Of a stretch of DNA of 64,000 nucleotides, positions 29,384 to 40,700 are shown one piece after another. The stretch's first letter is position 1; every line of letters starts with the position of its first letter. The translations under genes and the position numbers were made by a program. Source of the stretch: Leishmania donovani (taxonomy: Eukaryota > Euglenozoa > Kinetoplastea > Trypanosomatida > Trypanosomatidae); assembly GCF_000227135.1 (NCBI RefSeq), contig NC_018256.1, positions 657,646 through 721,645 on the forward strand, given 5' to 3'. The notes below the pieces were generated by a model. The model worked only from the letters and a program-made list of their open reading frames with translations. It did not search any database and was not told the origin of the DNA.

Positions 29384-29955
29384 CCCAATGCCCCTCTCCC
29401 CACCCCGTCATGAGAGCAGCGCGAAGCGGCAGCCGACACGCGCGTTACGGCAATGCGCCGACTCCGCCACCTCAGCGCGGCCCCCTGCCTCTAACGCTGG
29501 CCGCCCACCCGCCTCGCAGGTCGCCTCACAGCCGCCTCCACCGTGCTGGCCGCCCCCCTGGCGCATCCCCTCCTCGGGGTGGCTCCGGCTCCCTTCACCA
29601 GCAAGGGCAGTGAGGGCCGGGCGAGACACACGCTCAAGCCACGCCGACACTCTGCCTAATGCACCGATGGCGCAAACATATTCACTGTCGCAGGTCGCTC
29701 CGACGCAACGAGACCCAGGAGCTGACCGCTAACGTCCGCAGCGATGCATCGCTCTGACCTGCTCCCCCCCCTCGTCGTAGGTGCCTTACCATTTCACCAC
29801 CGGAAGCGGTTCAGCATGCGGCAGGGATGAGGGGGCTTGCTTAGCTTCCCCACACACAGAGTGGGGGCACGGGACGCTGGGATACCACACGCTGAGGGGT
29901 GTGTCCCGCCCTTCTGGGATGCGGGAGCCAGACGAGCAGAAAAAAAAACCAAAGC
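29384..29955 (+). repeat. SIDER-like short retroposon, full-length candidate
   Basis: An approximately 550-bp element on the plus strand. The 29424-29660 block is about 99 percent identical to 54392-54630, and the distal half (accaccggaagcggttcagc ...) is shared with the 30.1-, 36.6- and 54.7-kb copies. It ends in an A-rich tail (cagaaaaaaaaacc near 29940-29955), as expected of a retroposed short element. It is antisense to the gene cluster, in the spacer downstream of the ankyrin/NMT-like gene. Length, A-tail, UTR location and copy number fit the SIDER family of Leishmania; the subfamily was not verified. Confidence 0.65.
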
Positions 29956-30391
29956 AGCAGACATGCAACGCGCGGTTGCCGAGCTCAGTGCTGCCATTCG
30001 TCGTATGCCAGGTCGCTCGTTCGTANNNNNNNNNNNNNNNNNNNNNNNNNNNNNNNNNNNNNNNNNNNNNNNNNNNNNNNNNNNNNNNNNNNNNNNNNNN
30101 NNNNNNNNNNNNNNNNNNNNNNNNCCTGCCCCCCCCCCTCGTCGTAGGTGCCTTACCATTTCACCACCGGAAGCGGTTCAGCATGCGGCAGGGATGAGGG
30201 GGCTTGCTTAGCTTCCCCACACACAGAGTGGGGGCACGGGACGCTGGGATACCACACGCTGAGGGGTGTGTCCCGCCCTTCTGGGATGCGGGAGCCAGAC
30301 GAGCAGAAAAAAAAACCAAAGCAGCAGACATGCAACGCGCGGTTGCCGAGCTCAGTGCTGCCATTCGTCGTATGCCAGGTCGCTCGTTCGT
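29758..30391. repeat. Contig-end duplication of the SIDER 3' half
   Basis: Bases from about 29758 up to the gap and those from 30125 to about 30391 repeat each other and flank an N run ending at 30124. Read as an unmerged overlap, the second A-tailed SIDER end at about 30125-30320 is then not an extra insertion. Confidence 0.75.
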
Positions 30392-31337
30392 ATCTTCCTC
30401 TTTTGCGCAGGCCAGCCTCTGTTCTCCCGTTGTCGCTGGGTGTCCAAACTGGACGCCGCAGCAACCACCGCCGCCAGCACACACAGACACGAATAAACGA
30501 AACACAGCGTTGCAAACGATTAAGCAGACGGCTGAGACGAAAGGTGGGAGACAGACATGGGAGGAGGGTGCGCGTGTGTGTGTGCGCGCGCGGAAGGGAT
30601 TTTCACGATGGCGTGGCTACCATCGCCACAGCAATGGGCCCATCATTCATTTTGCTCTCGTTCGTTTCTTTGGGTCGCTGCACCACTACCACTACTTCTT
30701 GCGTTGAACAGCTCAAGTTTCGAGCCAGAGAGAGAGGCCGAGGACATTCGTTAGAGAAGAATTACACACAGTGAAGAACAAAACACCGCAGGCAACGACG
30801 ATCACCGCCACCAACACCGCCACAAGAATGGGCCGTAGGATGTGTGGGCGCACAAAAGAAATAAGATACCACACACAAAGACAACCAGATGAGATCAGGA
30901 AAGAGAAGAGAGAGGGATCGACGACATGAGGTACACACACACACCGCAGAAGATGATGTACGGCAGCCACGCACCGTCACAAACAGATACACATAGAAAA
31001 AGGGATGCGGCTTCAGCGACGCCCACGACCTCTTCACTGCCTCCCTTTCACCGCAGTATGAACAGCGGTTCCTCAAAGGCGCCTCGACAACAAACAGCAC
31101 CCCTTGCAGTGTCGGCACCTGTGACGCCACCACACGACCGGTTGAAATCTGCCCCCACCCCCCACCCCCAGGCGAGCATCTGGCTACTGCAGACACAGAG
31201 ATGTGTATTAGCGAATGCGCGAGGATGCAGGGACAGCTGAGCAAGGCGAGGGCAAGGAAGGAGTGTCAGCCGGCGATGCGGGGGTCGGAGAGTGACAGGG
31301 CCCTCCTAAAAAAAAAAGAAAGAAGAGACGCGCGCAT
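30392..31337. other. 3' UTR/intergenic region of the ankyrin/NMT-like gene
   Basis: No gene seen. Purine- and AC-rich on the plus strand. ORFs on either strand are short and low-complexity. Confidence 0.55.
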
Positions 31338-33476
31338 TCAAATGGTGTAGAGGGGCAGCGACAACTTTGCTGCAGGCATCGGCCCGAGCCCGTCCACCTC
31401 GCGCCGGGTTGCCGGAGACACCGCGTAAATGTACTCTCGGTCCGCGACGACCTCATCAAAGTTTGCCTTGGCGAGTTCGCTCTCTGTGATGCCGAACATG
31501 GTCGGCACGAGCAGCAGCTTCGCGGACAACAGTTTCCACGCGAGCAGCATCATGTGATCCGCTTTCGCCTTTCCGGCGACGGTGGTGAAGAGGGCGTACA
31601 CTACCTCAGCCGCAAAGACGCCAGCGTTGGCATCAGCAGAGGACTCCGATTTGCGCGTGTCGCGTGCCCGAAAGACGACGAGATCCGTCACCGAGCCCTG
31701 CGCGTTAGTTCGCACGTAGGAACGGTGGTCCGGGTGGCCAATGTAGCTACGGCGCATCTCCTGCACATCCTCTGGCACGCAGGCCAGGTCCACGTTGGAC
31801 TCCTCGCTGCCTGCCTTGGCCTGCATGAAGCTCAGAACTAGCGCACACTGTTCATCGGAGGCGACTTCGAGATTGCACCACGACGGCAGATCCGCCATGT
31901 ACTGCTGCACGAGCGACGCGGGAATGGCACCCTTCAGCACCGCATCAGCACGTAACACCTCATCGTAGTTGTAGAAATCGGGGAAGACATCGTAGGCACT
32001 CTCCGAGGCGTAGACGTACGCCGCATCAAAGGCGCGGCGATACCACTTCACTGTTGCCACAGCCGCCGGCGGACGGCTGAGTTGCGTTCCAGAGGCAAAG
32101 AAGACGGCAGCGTTGCTGTCGCTTCCAGTCAAATCTCCAATGCGAGTACGCAACGCGTGTAGCAAGGCGGCAGCGACCCCGGTGTGACGACTGTCGCTGC
32201 GCACCGCCAAGTGAGCCGCGACTGCTACTGTTGCGGCGCTGATCTTCTTCGCCGCCGGCCCTTTCAAGTAAACGTTCGGCAGCACCTGTGCCACCACTAC
32301 TCCCGTCGTTGTTGTGGCCGTCGTCGCTGCAGTCGCGTCTGCTTGCGATGCCACCGCAACCTGCCAGTGCTCACACGGCACCAGTGCACCTCGCGTCACG
32401 GGCCGCAGCCACTGAAGCCTTCCATGCTGATCCAGCGAGCATACCGCATCGCTGACAGCTTGCCGCTCGGCATCGGTCATGTCGGCACCGCTGCTGCACT
32501 GTACACTGATCGCTACACTTCTGGTACACGTAGAGGACCAAAACGTGCGTGTGCCGGCCGCCTCTGCTGCCTTGGAGACCGGCTTGCTCATCACGAACTT
32601 TGGCGGCGGGGGAGCGTGTGCCTCGAGCACGCTCTCTCGTGTCTTTATACCTCCCTCAGTGGCGCTCGGGTTCCCGTCAGCGTGCCCCGATGCCTTCGCT
32701 GCCGCTACGAGCGCCGCGTACACCTCATCGCTTTCGGCGCTAGAGTGCCCATTCAAAATCGCAATGTCGAGCGGTGTCATTCGCTTCTCATCCGCCACGT
32801 AAGGGACGTGCAGGTCGTCCGCCACCTGCCGAATAAGTGCCGCCGATCCGGCATCGGCGGCGTAGTGAAGCGCATTGCGGCCGTGGTTGTCCGCAAGCGT
32901 CCTCCAGACGACACCGCACACGGCACCAAAGTCCTTCATGGAGACACTATCGCCCATCTTCGCCAGCCGAAGGGCCTCAAAGTCGCCTAGCTCGCGCGTA
33001 CAAGGGGTGCTCTTGTCTGTCGCGACAACGTTCACACCCTCATCGGCGTGGCTCGTGGCACTCACCTGCGCAACCGAGGCGGCGTTCAGCTCATGTGATG
33101 ACACCGGATGCACGCCCTGCAGCCGCTGCTGTTGGGCGATGAGGCAGAGAAACTCGTCTTCGAACTGCTGCCCGGCGCTATCCAGCTCTGCTTCTTCTTC
33201 GTCATCGTCATCCTCATCGTAGGCATACCCCATCTGCGGCGGGGGCGGGGCTGCACCACCGCGAGGACCACCACGCGGGTTCGGCGCCGGTGTCCCTTGC
33301 TGGTCCGTCTGCTGTGCACCGGCGTTGGCGTGGTAGGCACCGTTTGCAGCACCGATAGGCAGCCTAGCAGCCCTCTCATGCCCACTTGCGGACGCAGCAG
33401 CTTGGGCCGCGCGCAGCCGAGCGAGGCGCTGCTCCAGCGCTGCTCGCTGCTCATCGCTCATTGGTGCCCCGCTCAT
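31338..33476 (-). CDS. Ankyrin-repeat protein with a divergent N-myristoyltransferase-like domain
   Basis: 712 residues. The N-terminus holds a short charged helix, a P/G/Q-rich linker and an acidic run (88-98). About 165-262 reads as two or three ankyrin-type repeats (DNHGRNALHYAADAGSAALI, then KRMTPLDIAILNGHSS). From about 311 to the end it follows the N-myristoyltransferase fold: FW near 312, LQWLRP at 354-359 (NMT LLWALRPP), VLPNVYLKG (AIPANIHIYD), TVAVAAHLAVRSDSRHTGVAAALLHALRTR (the acyl-CoA-binding block), VKWYRRAFD (CRYWHRSLN), NAQGSVTDLVVF (NANGEVTDFLSF) and a C-terminal EYIYAVSP (LQYYLYNW). The usual KFGxGDG motif is absent and the C-terminus is SLPLYTI, so catalytic activity is doubtful. 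ATG at 33476. Confidence 0.85.
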   Translation of the reverse strand: MSGAPMSDEQRAALEQRLARLRAAQAAASASGHERAARLPIGAANGAYHANAGAQQTDQQGTPAPNPRGGPRGGAAPPPPQMGYAYDEDDDDEEEAELDSAGQQFEDEFLCLIAQQQRLQGVHPVSSHELNAASVAQVSATSHADEGVNVVATDKSTPCTRELGDFEALRLAKMGDSVSMKDFGAVCGVVWRTLADNHGRNALHYAADAGSAALIRQVADDLHVPYVADEKRMTPLDIAILNGHSSAESDEVYAALVAAAKASGHADGNPSATEGGIKTRESVLEAHAPPPPKFVMSKPVSKAAEAAGTRTFWSSTCTRSVAISVQCSSGADMTDAERQAVSDAVCSLDQHGRLQWLRPVTRGALVPCEHWQVAVASQADATAATTATTTTGVVVAQVLPNVYLKGPAAKKISAATVAVAAHLAVRSDSRHTGVAAALLHALRTRIGDLTGSDSNAAVFFASGTQLSRPPAAVATVKWYRRAFDAAYVYASESAYDVFPDFYNYDEVLRADAVLKGAIPASLVQQYMADLPSWCNLEVASDEQCALVLSFMQAKAGSEESNVDLACVPEDVQEMRRSYIGHPDHRSYVRTNAQGSVTDLVVFRARDTRKSESSADANAGVFAAEVVYALFTTVAGKAKADHMMLLAWKLLSAKLLLVPTMFGITESELAKANFDEVVADREYIYAVSPATRREVDGLGPMPAAKLSLPLYTI

Positions 33477-33523
33477 GATTGATGATGGTTCACTGTGGCC
33501 TCTGGCGCCCTCGTATTCCGGTT

Positions 33524-33584
33524 CCTTGCACGAACAAGCGGTGCGGCACGTTCGTGTGCGTTGATATGAAAGGGAAAAAAAGTA
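33524..33584 (-). promoter_or_regulatory. Putative trans-splice acceptor of the ankyrin/NMT-like gene
   Basis: Minus-strand polypyrimidine tract (tactttttttccctttc, about 33584-33568) with the first downstream AG at about 33525-33526. This gives a leader of about 48 nt to the ATG at 33476, typical of trypanosomatid trans-splicing. Confidence 0.5.
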
Positions 33585-34621
33585 TGGGTTCGCAACGTGA
33601 AAGCCTCGCCTTGCCCCCTGGTGTAGCTACCTGAGAGAGACGCAGTCAGCCACGGACAAGATTCCAAACAGCACGCTTGCACGCGCAAAACCGACAGCGA
33701 GCAGTACTAATAACGACAATCGACTCCTCAGTGGACGCAGTTGAGGCGGGCAAAGGACGGCGAGCACGAAGGAATCGTACTGTAGCACTGAAAGACTTTC
33801 AAGGATGCCTGACCGACTTCCTCGCTTTGTGTGCGCTAGTCGCAAGAGCGTAGATATATGCGCGTATGAGCGTAACGGCCCTCTATCTGGACCCAAGGAG
33901 GAAGCAGAAAAAGGGTGTCGTCGTCGTGGATGAAACTCACTTGTGCGTGTGCGTTCAAGATCGGGGGCATACAACAGCAACAGACCAACGGCACCCCAGT
34001 GCGAGGGTGTGTGTGTGTGTGAGGGAGAAGTCACAAAGGACGACAGACGCACAAGTGATATAGGAAGAGGAAAGGGGCGCAGGAAGCGACGAAGGAAAGC
34101 TGACGAGGGGCGCCGCCCTCACCCCCCGCATCGCCGTCTCTCCGCCAGCCATGAGGCGTGCGTACCCGTCCGTTTTCTCTTTGCTCTCACGCGAATCGGC
34201 AGGTAAGCGCACATTAGCCCTGTGTGTTGAAGGGTGGGCGATGGTTGACACGATGTGTGCTATCACCCTTGCTCTTTTTCGAATCTGCTCTTTTCTTTTC
34301 GGTCGCATGTGCCGACCTGCGCTCTGCGGGTAACTATACGCGTATGTGTGTGGGTGTGCACTCGTCTACGTTCGACACAGGCGAAACCACAAAAAAGAGA
34401 GCGTGAGCGAGGGAAACACGTCACGGCTCAAAGGATGAGAGGTGACGGGCAACGTAAGGGGGGGGGGGAGACGCCCGGACCATTCGACGCCTCGTAGAAA
34501 AGCCTGCACACCCCCCTCCCCCTCCGCGAGTTCTCGTTCTGCCTCTTACATCACTTCTTCGCCCAGGGCAAGCGCCACACAGCGGGCTTCCATCTCTGCT
34601 TTCTGCCTAGCAGGTATCTCC
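33585..34621. other. Intergenic region
   Basis: About 1 kb between the ankyrin/NMT-like gene and the small membrane-protein gene. GT-rich and purine-rich with a short G run near 34457-34469. Nothing coding was seen. Confidence 0.55.
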
Positions 34622-35107
34622 TCAAGTACGTCTCGCGGGCCCCGCATCACTCAACGGCGCCTGACCCGACTCCGCCATCGTATCGCTGACGTTGGACGCC
34701 GGCACCACTGATTCAGTGTAGGGGACGTACTCGGGTGATGGATTCGGCTCCACAAAGGCAAGAATCACGTTCAGTCCAATAAGCAGCAGAGCCGCGCCGA
34801 TGGAATAGTTGTAGACCAGACGCCAGTCCGTGAACTTGTCCTGCTCAATGAGCTCCCTCTCCTTTGCCTGCTGCTCGCGAACCTTGGCTATGTGACTTCC
34901 CAGTTTCACCCCACCGCGGAACTGCCGCTGCACCTCCTCCTTCTCTGGGTTGCGCCACCGGTGCACGTCGGTGGAGTGCCCGATGTGAACCTGGCGGCAG
35001 CACGTGAGACCGCTAGTGGAGGTTGAACAAATACCCGGAAGACGAAGGAGCCGCTGCGAGGATAAGCTCGCAGGATAGGATGGTCTTGGTGTTGATAAAA
35101 GTGGCAT
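34622..35107 (-). CDS. Small single-span membrane protein, probably mitochondrial
   Basis: 161 residues; family not recognised. Residues 1-40 are rich in S, R and L and poor in acidic residues (MPLLSTPRPSYPASLSSQRL...), like a trypanosomatid mitochondrial presequence. A charged helical stretch follows at about 50-92 (NPEKEEVQRQF ... VREQQAKERELIEQDKF). One transmembrane helix covers about 98-119 (LVYNYSIGAALLLIGLNVIL), followed by a proline-rich acidic tail. This layout resembles small inner-membrane proteins of respiratory complexes or import machinery, but no assignment is justified. The frame runs on to 35527, but the extra 140 residues are low-complexity and basic, so the ATG at 35107 is preferred. 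Confidence 0.7.
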   Translation of the reverse strand: MPLLSTPRPSYPASLSSQRLLRLPGICSTSTSGLTCCRQVHIGHSTDVHRWRNPEKEEVQRQFRGGVKLGSHIAKVREQQAKERELIEQDKFTDWRLVYNYSIGAALLLIGLNVILAFVEPNPSPEYVPYTESVVPASNVSDTMAESGQAPLSDAGPARRT

Positions 35108-36179
35108 CGCCAACGGCACTGCAGTCGGTCTAGTCCTCACCACAGAGATTGATGGAGATACGGTAGCCCTCACCAGAGGTTGAGGCGCGCTCTGTCGCTC
35201 TCTACTCTTTTTCTGCTGTGTGGAGCCCTGACGTGTGTGCACGCGCACGCAGCTTCGTTTTCGCCACAAACCCATCGCCTGAGGGGGACGCGTACGTGGG
35301 CACACAGGTGCCACAGCGATGCTCGAAAGGAAACGATACGACGTGGACACGGGGAAAGAGAAGACCAGGAGACGCGGCGGAACCTGCGAGACTGACCACA
35401 CCCGCATCACCGAGGAGCGGCACACCACAGACTTAAACCTGGAAAGGAGGGCTACGCGTGCTGCTGCGAAGGGATTCTCGCTCCCCTTCGTCGTAGACTT
35501 CGCCTTCGCGGCGATGCCGTTATACATGAGTTAGTAGAGAGAGCGAGGCGCCCATGCATTGAGCGCAGTGTTCAATGAGGGAACTTGACAAGAGGAGAGA
35601 GTCAGTTGGCCAGATATAGCGCGGGGGAGAGATGGAGAACGAAGCAATTGCAGCACCCGCAAATGAGAGCCCACCCTCACAAAAGGAAGAGTCCCAAGCC
35701 GACCGCGCCCCGGCAGCCACTTCCACACCGCGCGAAGCGAGATGACGATACACAGAGAGAGAGAGATGAGGTGAGAGCTGGGAGGTGCAAGAAGAGGCAA
35801 AGATGACATACAACAGGTGAGTAGGTGATCGAGGGACGGAGGAGGGAACAGGCGTGCATGCCCGTATGCAGAGTGCCACACGAAAACGAGCGCCTTCACG
35901 TCACCGCAAGCGCATCGGGCAAATCGCGGTGCACGCGCATGTCTCTTGTTTTCGTTCTCTTGCCTTCCACGGCGCCGCTCCTGGAGCCAAAAGCTCTCCC
36001 CTTGCTCATTCTCGCCGACGTCATGGCAATATCGCCGACCTCCCGGTCCGATACTACACCGACGATACAGCAAACAAGTATCGTATGGGCGCACGTGCGT
36101 GCACGCACGGGAAGGCAGCCGAAGAAGACACCAAACAGAAGAAAGACTCGTGTTTCTTTGCCATCAGTGTGAGCCCACT
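35108..36179. other. Intergenic region upstream of the small membrane-protein gene
   Basis: No gene supported. Plus-strand purine-rich stretches around 35585-35770 could supply pyrimidine tracts to the minus-strand transcript. The long ORFs on both strands are mutually overlapping and low-complexity. Confidence 0.55.
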
Positions 36180-36739
36180 CTCCGCTGTACAGCATGAGCC
36201 CAATGCCCCTCTCCCCACCCCGTCATGAGAGCAGCGCGAAGCGGCAGNNNNNNNNNNNNNNNNNNNNNNNNNNNNNNNNNNNNNNNNNNNNNNNNNNNNN
36301 NNNNNNNNNNNNNNNNNNNNNNNNNNNNNNNNNNNNNNNNNNNNNNNNNNNNNNNNNNNNNNNNNNNNNNNNNNNNNNNNNNNNNNNNNNNNNNNNNNNN
36401 NNNNNNNNNNNNNNNNNNNNNNNNNNNNNNNNNNNNNNNNNNNNNNNNNNNNNNNNNNNNNNNNNNNNNNNNNNNNNNNNNNNNNNNNNNNNNNNNNNNN
36501 NNNNNNNNNNNNNNNNNNNNNNNNNNNNNNNNNNNNNNNNNNNNNNNNNNNNNNNNNNNNNNNNNNNNNNNNNNNNNNNNNNNNNNNNNNNNCCCCCCCT
36601 CGTCGTAGGTGCCTTACCATTTCACCACCGGAAGCGGTTCAGCATGCGGCAGGGATGAGGGGGCTTGCTTAGCTTCCCCACACACAGAGTGGGGGCACGG
36701 GACGCTGGGATACCACACGCTGAGGGGTGTGTCCCGCCC
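36180..36739 (+). repeat. SIDER-like short retroposon interrupted by a 345-N gap
   Basis: Bases 36154-36247 equal the left flank and start of the 29.4-kb element (catcagtgtgagcccactct ... agcgcgaagcggcag). Bases 36593-36739 equal its distal half. The 345-base gap matches the length of the missing middle (about 333 bp in the 29.4-kb copy), so one element is inferred. Similarity stops at 36739, before the A-tail region of the other copy. Confidence 0.6.
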
Positions 36740-37719
36740 CCTCCACCCCCCGTCACGAGCGCACGAATAGAACAAACCTCGCAAAAGAAAAAATACGCCT
36801 GTGAGAGGCGATAAGAAGCTCGTGGGAGACAGGACATCACACACGCACATACGCGAATGAAGGAACACGCAACACACGCACAAACACCTAAGCACGCATG
36901 CCCCCTCTTTCGTTCTCCCGTGACCAAAAGGTTCGCGCTTGTGCCTAGTGCACATGGACGCGCAAGAGACCTTCGTGATAGTGTCTGTGGGTGGGTGGGT
37001 GGCTGGCTGTGAGAGTGTCTGTGGGGTTATGGGGAGTGGGGTGAATGTACAAACCTTGGGGAGCACGTATATATATGTATAACGTACAACAGCCCGCTGG
37101 GGTTGCTGCGATCCCTTTCGAATTCGCCGCCCGACTTCGTGACCTCTGTTGGATTCCCCTCCTCGTTTCCGAAGGCCCTTGTCCGTTACCACCCTCCGTT
37201 CTTCTTCCCCTTTCTCGCACCACAGTGGCCGCGTGTAACCCCCTACCATACTGCTTGTACACAATACACCACACACACACACCGATAGATGCGAGGCATG
37301 AGAGAATGAGGAAGGAGGTAAGAGGGGAGGGATAGAAAATAGAAAAGCAACGTTCACAGTGAAACTTAGCGAGCGAGATGCCTCTTTACACCCGCCTAGG
37401 CGACGCTGCGGATGCACCAGGAGTACCTTATCAGTTTCCTTAAATGTTTATATATATGGGCGCTTGCTCGTATATGCAGGCGCATATATTTTTTCAATCA
37501 GTGGCGTGCCTTTTCAATATGTTCGTCCTCCCTCCGTTCTTCCGCCTTGAGGCGTGACGGTCGCAACGAAACAAAAGAGGCGGTGAAGGACGAGGAAAAG
37601 CGGTGGCAAGGGCCATGGGTGAGTGTTTTTTTTTTTGTGGGGGGAGCGGTGAGACGCAGACAAGCCCGTACACATCGTCGCGTCCCTCGTCCCTGGCACT
37701 TATCTCAGGCGCGTGCGCA
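36740..37719. other. 3' UTR/intergenic region of the ASNSD1-like gene
   Basis: No gene seen. It contains an AT-rich stretch (about 37065-37085) and a poly-T run near 37628. ORFs are low-complexity antisense products. Confidence 0.55.
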
Positions 37720-40700
37720 TCAGAAGTCGCTGGTACCTTTGATTTTGCGTTCCGCAACGCGAGAGCCAAATTGGATGGCACGCTTCTGCAAATGGGTAAC
37801 GTCGCTCAGGCCCAGCACGGTCGCCACGCGGCGCAAAACGCGCTTGTCGCCTTCGCCGAGGTTCAGGCGAAAGCTGACAATGGGCTCGAGGGCGAGCTGC
37901 AAAACCTCGTCGCTCGTCAGCAGTTGCGCTGCCTCATGCGGGTTCGATGCCGTGCCCAGACGCAGCGAGGAAGAAGAGGTCGGCGACGTTGGCAACGCTG
38001 GGTCCGCGCCAGCGACCCCGCTCTTCGCCGTGTGCCGCGACAGCAACTCATGTGTGGACAGGATGTTGTTGCGACGTTTCAGCACTATCCACTCCAGGGT
38101 GCGCACAACTCCCTCATCAAGATACGGGAAACGCGGCTCTCGCCCACTGTCCATCGTGATGCGATCGTCACGACCCAAGTTGCGCTGCCACAGTCTGGCG
38201 AAGTCTCGCTCGAGCTCTCGCCGCGCTCCTTGCATGCCCTCTCGCTGAAAGAAGCGCCGGTAGCGCGTGTACCCGCCCAGCGTCTCGTCGGCGCCCATGC
38301 CGAGCAACACCACCTTTGCCTGTGACACATACGACTCTTGATACGTTCCCGGACACGGCAGTGGCGGCTGCATCGATCCGTCGGGAGCGCGCACCGGCTC
38401 CTTCGCCTTCATGTACTCCGTCATGAACCACGGACTCGGCGGCACGGCCGTGGCCCGCTGCATGTCGCAAGGTCGACAGAGCCGCACCGCTTTTGATGGG
38501 GCGTCAGGCGCAAACTTGACGTACCCGGCCTTGGCTGCGTCGTTCAAGAAGCTGCCGAGCTTCTTGTACCCGTAGCGCTTGATGTGCGGGTGGAGAAAGA
38601 GACTGTACTCCTTGCCAAGCGTAGACAGCAGCACTGGCGTGTGCGGACCAGAGCCACTGCGTCCCTCCTTGACAAGAACGTCCACCAGAATTTGGTACTT
38701 CTGCGCGTTCGCCACGGAGTCGGGATCGACAGACCCGGACGACGAGGAAGTCGACAGGGTGGCCGCCGTCGCGTGCACGGCGTTGCTGGTGAGCAAGGCG
38801 GAAGAGCTGCCGGGGAGCCGCGCGCCCGGTGTTGCACTGTCGGGTGGAAAGCTGGCGACAGGAGTCGCACCTGTGTAGGCGCGGAAGTGTTTGGAGAACT
38901 CGTCCAGCGTGACGGTGGGGCTGCCCATGCCGATGCGCACGGGGGTGGAGGCTGACGTCGGGCTACCACGTCCCGTGGTCGTTACCGGTGTGCCACTGCG
39001 CGCCACGTCGCTCGGGCGCAAATTCTGCATGCGTCCCGAGGCACGCGCGGCGTACCAGAGCGCTGTGCCAATGTCGAGATCCATGACGGTGTGCCGCGGC
39101 ACGAGCAAATCCTTTATATGGGCGCTGTCCACGGTTGATTTCGACGGGACATCCACCAAGATCAGGCGCCATTCCCGCTCTGGAGGGGCAGCTGCTGCCC
39201 CTGCGCCACCTCCCCCAGCGTCGTCGCCCGACGTGTGAAGGAGCGGGAGGCGCAGAAGCTCCTCCATGGAGCGGAAGGCGGCGACGCGGTCGGGCGCCTG
39301 CTCTGGCGTCTCGCCGAATGCCACGTTGACCAATTCAATAGGGGTCTCCACGGGCAGCAGGTAGTGCGCTAGGGCGGCGATGACGGTACAGTCGATGCCT
39401 CCGGAAAAAAGAATACACAGGGGCCGCCGACGTGCGGTCGTCAGCTCCTGCGCATCGCGGCCGTCCACTGCGCCGGCGTTCGCCACGGTGATGCGGCGAT
39501 GCATCGAAACAGCAAGGGCTAGCATGTAATGTGCAGCAGCCCAGTCCACCCAGCGCTGGTCCAGTGCCTCCTCGGGCTGAATGCTCTTCATCAGGTGGCG
39601 CGCCCACTGCAGAAGCGGCTCCGGCAGCACCGCAATTTCCTCGTGCGCGAGAATGAGCTCGAAAGACGGCGGCTCGTGCGGCACCATCGGCAATCCGACT
39701 GTGCGCAGCAGCGGATGCACAAGGTGGTTTGACCGCTGCCACGGGCAGTGCAAGAGCATCACGTGAGCGGCACGGAGAGTGGTTTGATACCCGTCACCGG
39801 CGCCGTTCATCACTGTCGCAGCGGAGAAGCAGACAGGATGAAGATTAGGCGACTGGTGTACTGCACTGCCTTCAGAGCCGGCAAGATCAGCAGACCACGC
39901 CTCCACCTCCTGTGCCGCCGCCGCCGCAGTATCGCGGTAGACGAGAGGGGCCTGCAGAGGTACTGCGAAGAGTCCTGTGACGCCGACCTCTTGCCAGCAG
40001 GCCTCTCGGTATCCGGCACCGGCAACATCACCAGCTTCGTCGTCGTGCTCGTCCACTGTACTCCGTGAAGACAGCTCCCCCGGACGCAGTACAGGAGGAG
40101 ATGGAAGAGGGGGAGTGGTTTCTAGCGACGTAGTCGTCGACGCCGCTCTCTCATGGCGAGGTCGCTTCGACTTGACCGCGCCATCAACATTCACCTTTGC
40201 AGCATCGCCCGGCTGCGGCAGGAGACTGGTGGTGCTACTCGTGATCTTCGAGGACGAGGAAAGGGCTGAGGTGGGGTCCGTGGAGCTAGCCGGAGGGCGG
40301 TGCTGCACACCGACGGAGCTGACAATGAGCTGCACATCCAACTCTGCCGGAAATTCATGCGTCGCCGCTGGGCCGACGCCAGTTGCGGTGCACTCGTGTT
40401 CCGCGTTTAACGGTGGCACCGTCACGCGAACGTGTGTGAGGAGCGAGTGCCGACCGAGTGGGTCTCGCCCAAAGATGGCGAGGCGCAGCCGCGTCGCAAT
40501 GAAGATAAAGCTGTACGGCCCCTCCACTTGCTGCTCAAACAAGGTGGTGCACTTGCGCAGGAAGATGCGCTGACGCTGCGCCAGCGGGGGCAGCTTGGGC
40601 CCTGACGGAGTCTCTTGTGCCATGTTCACGCACTCCAACTCCATTTGGGAGAGGCGGCTCGCCAACAGCACCGTGTCGGAGCCCCACGGAGGCGGACAGA

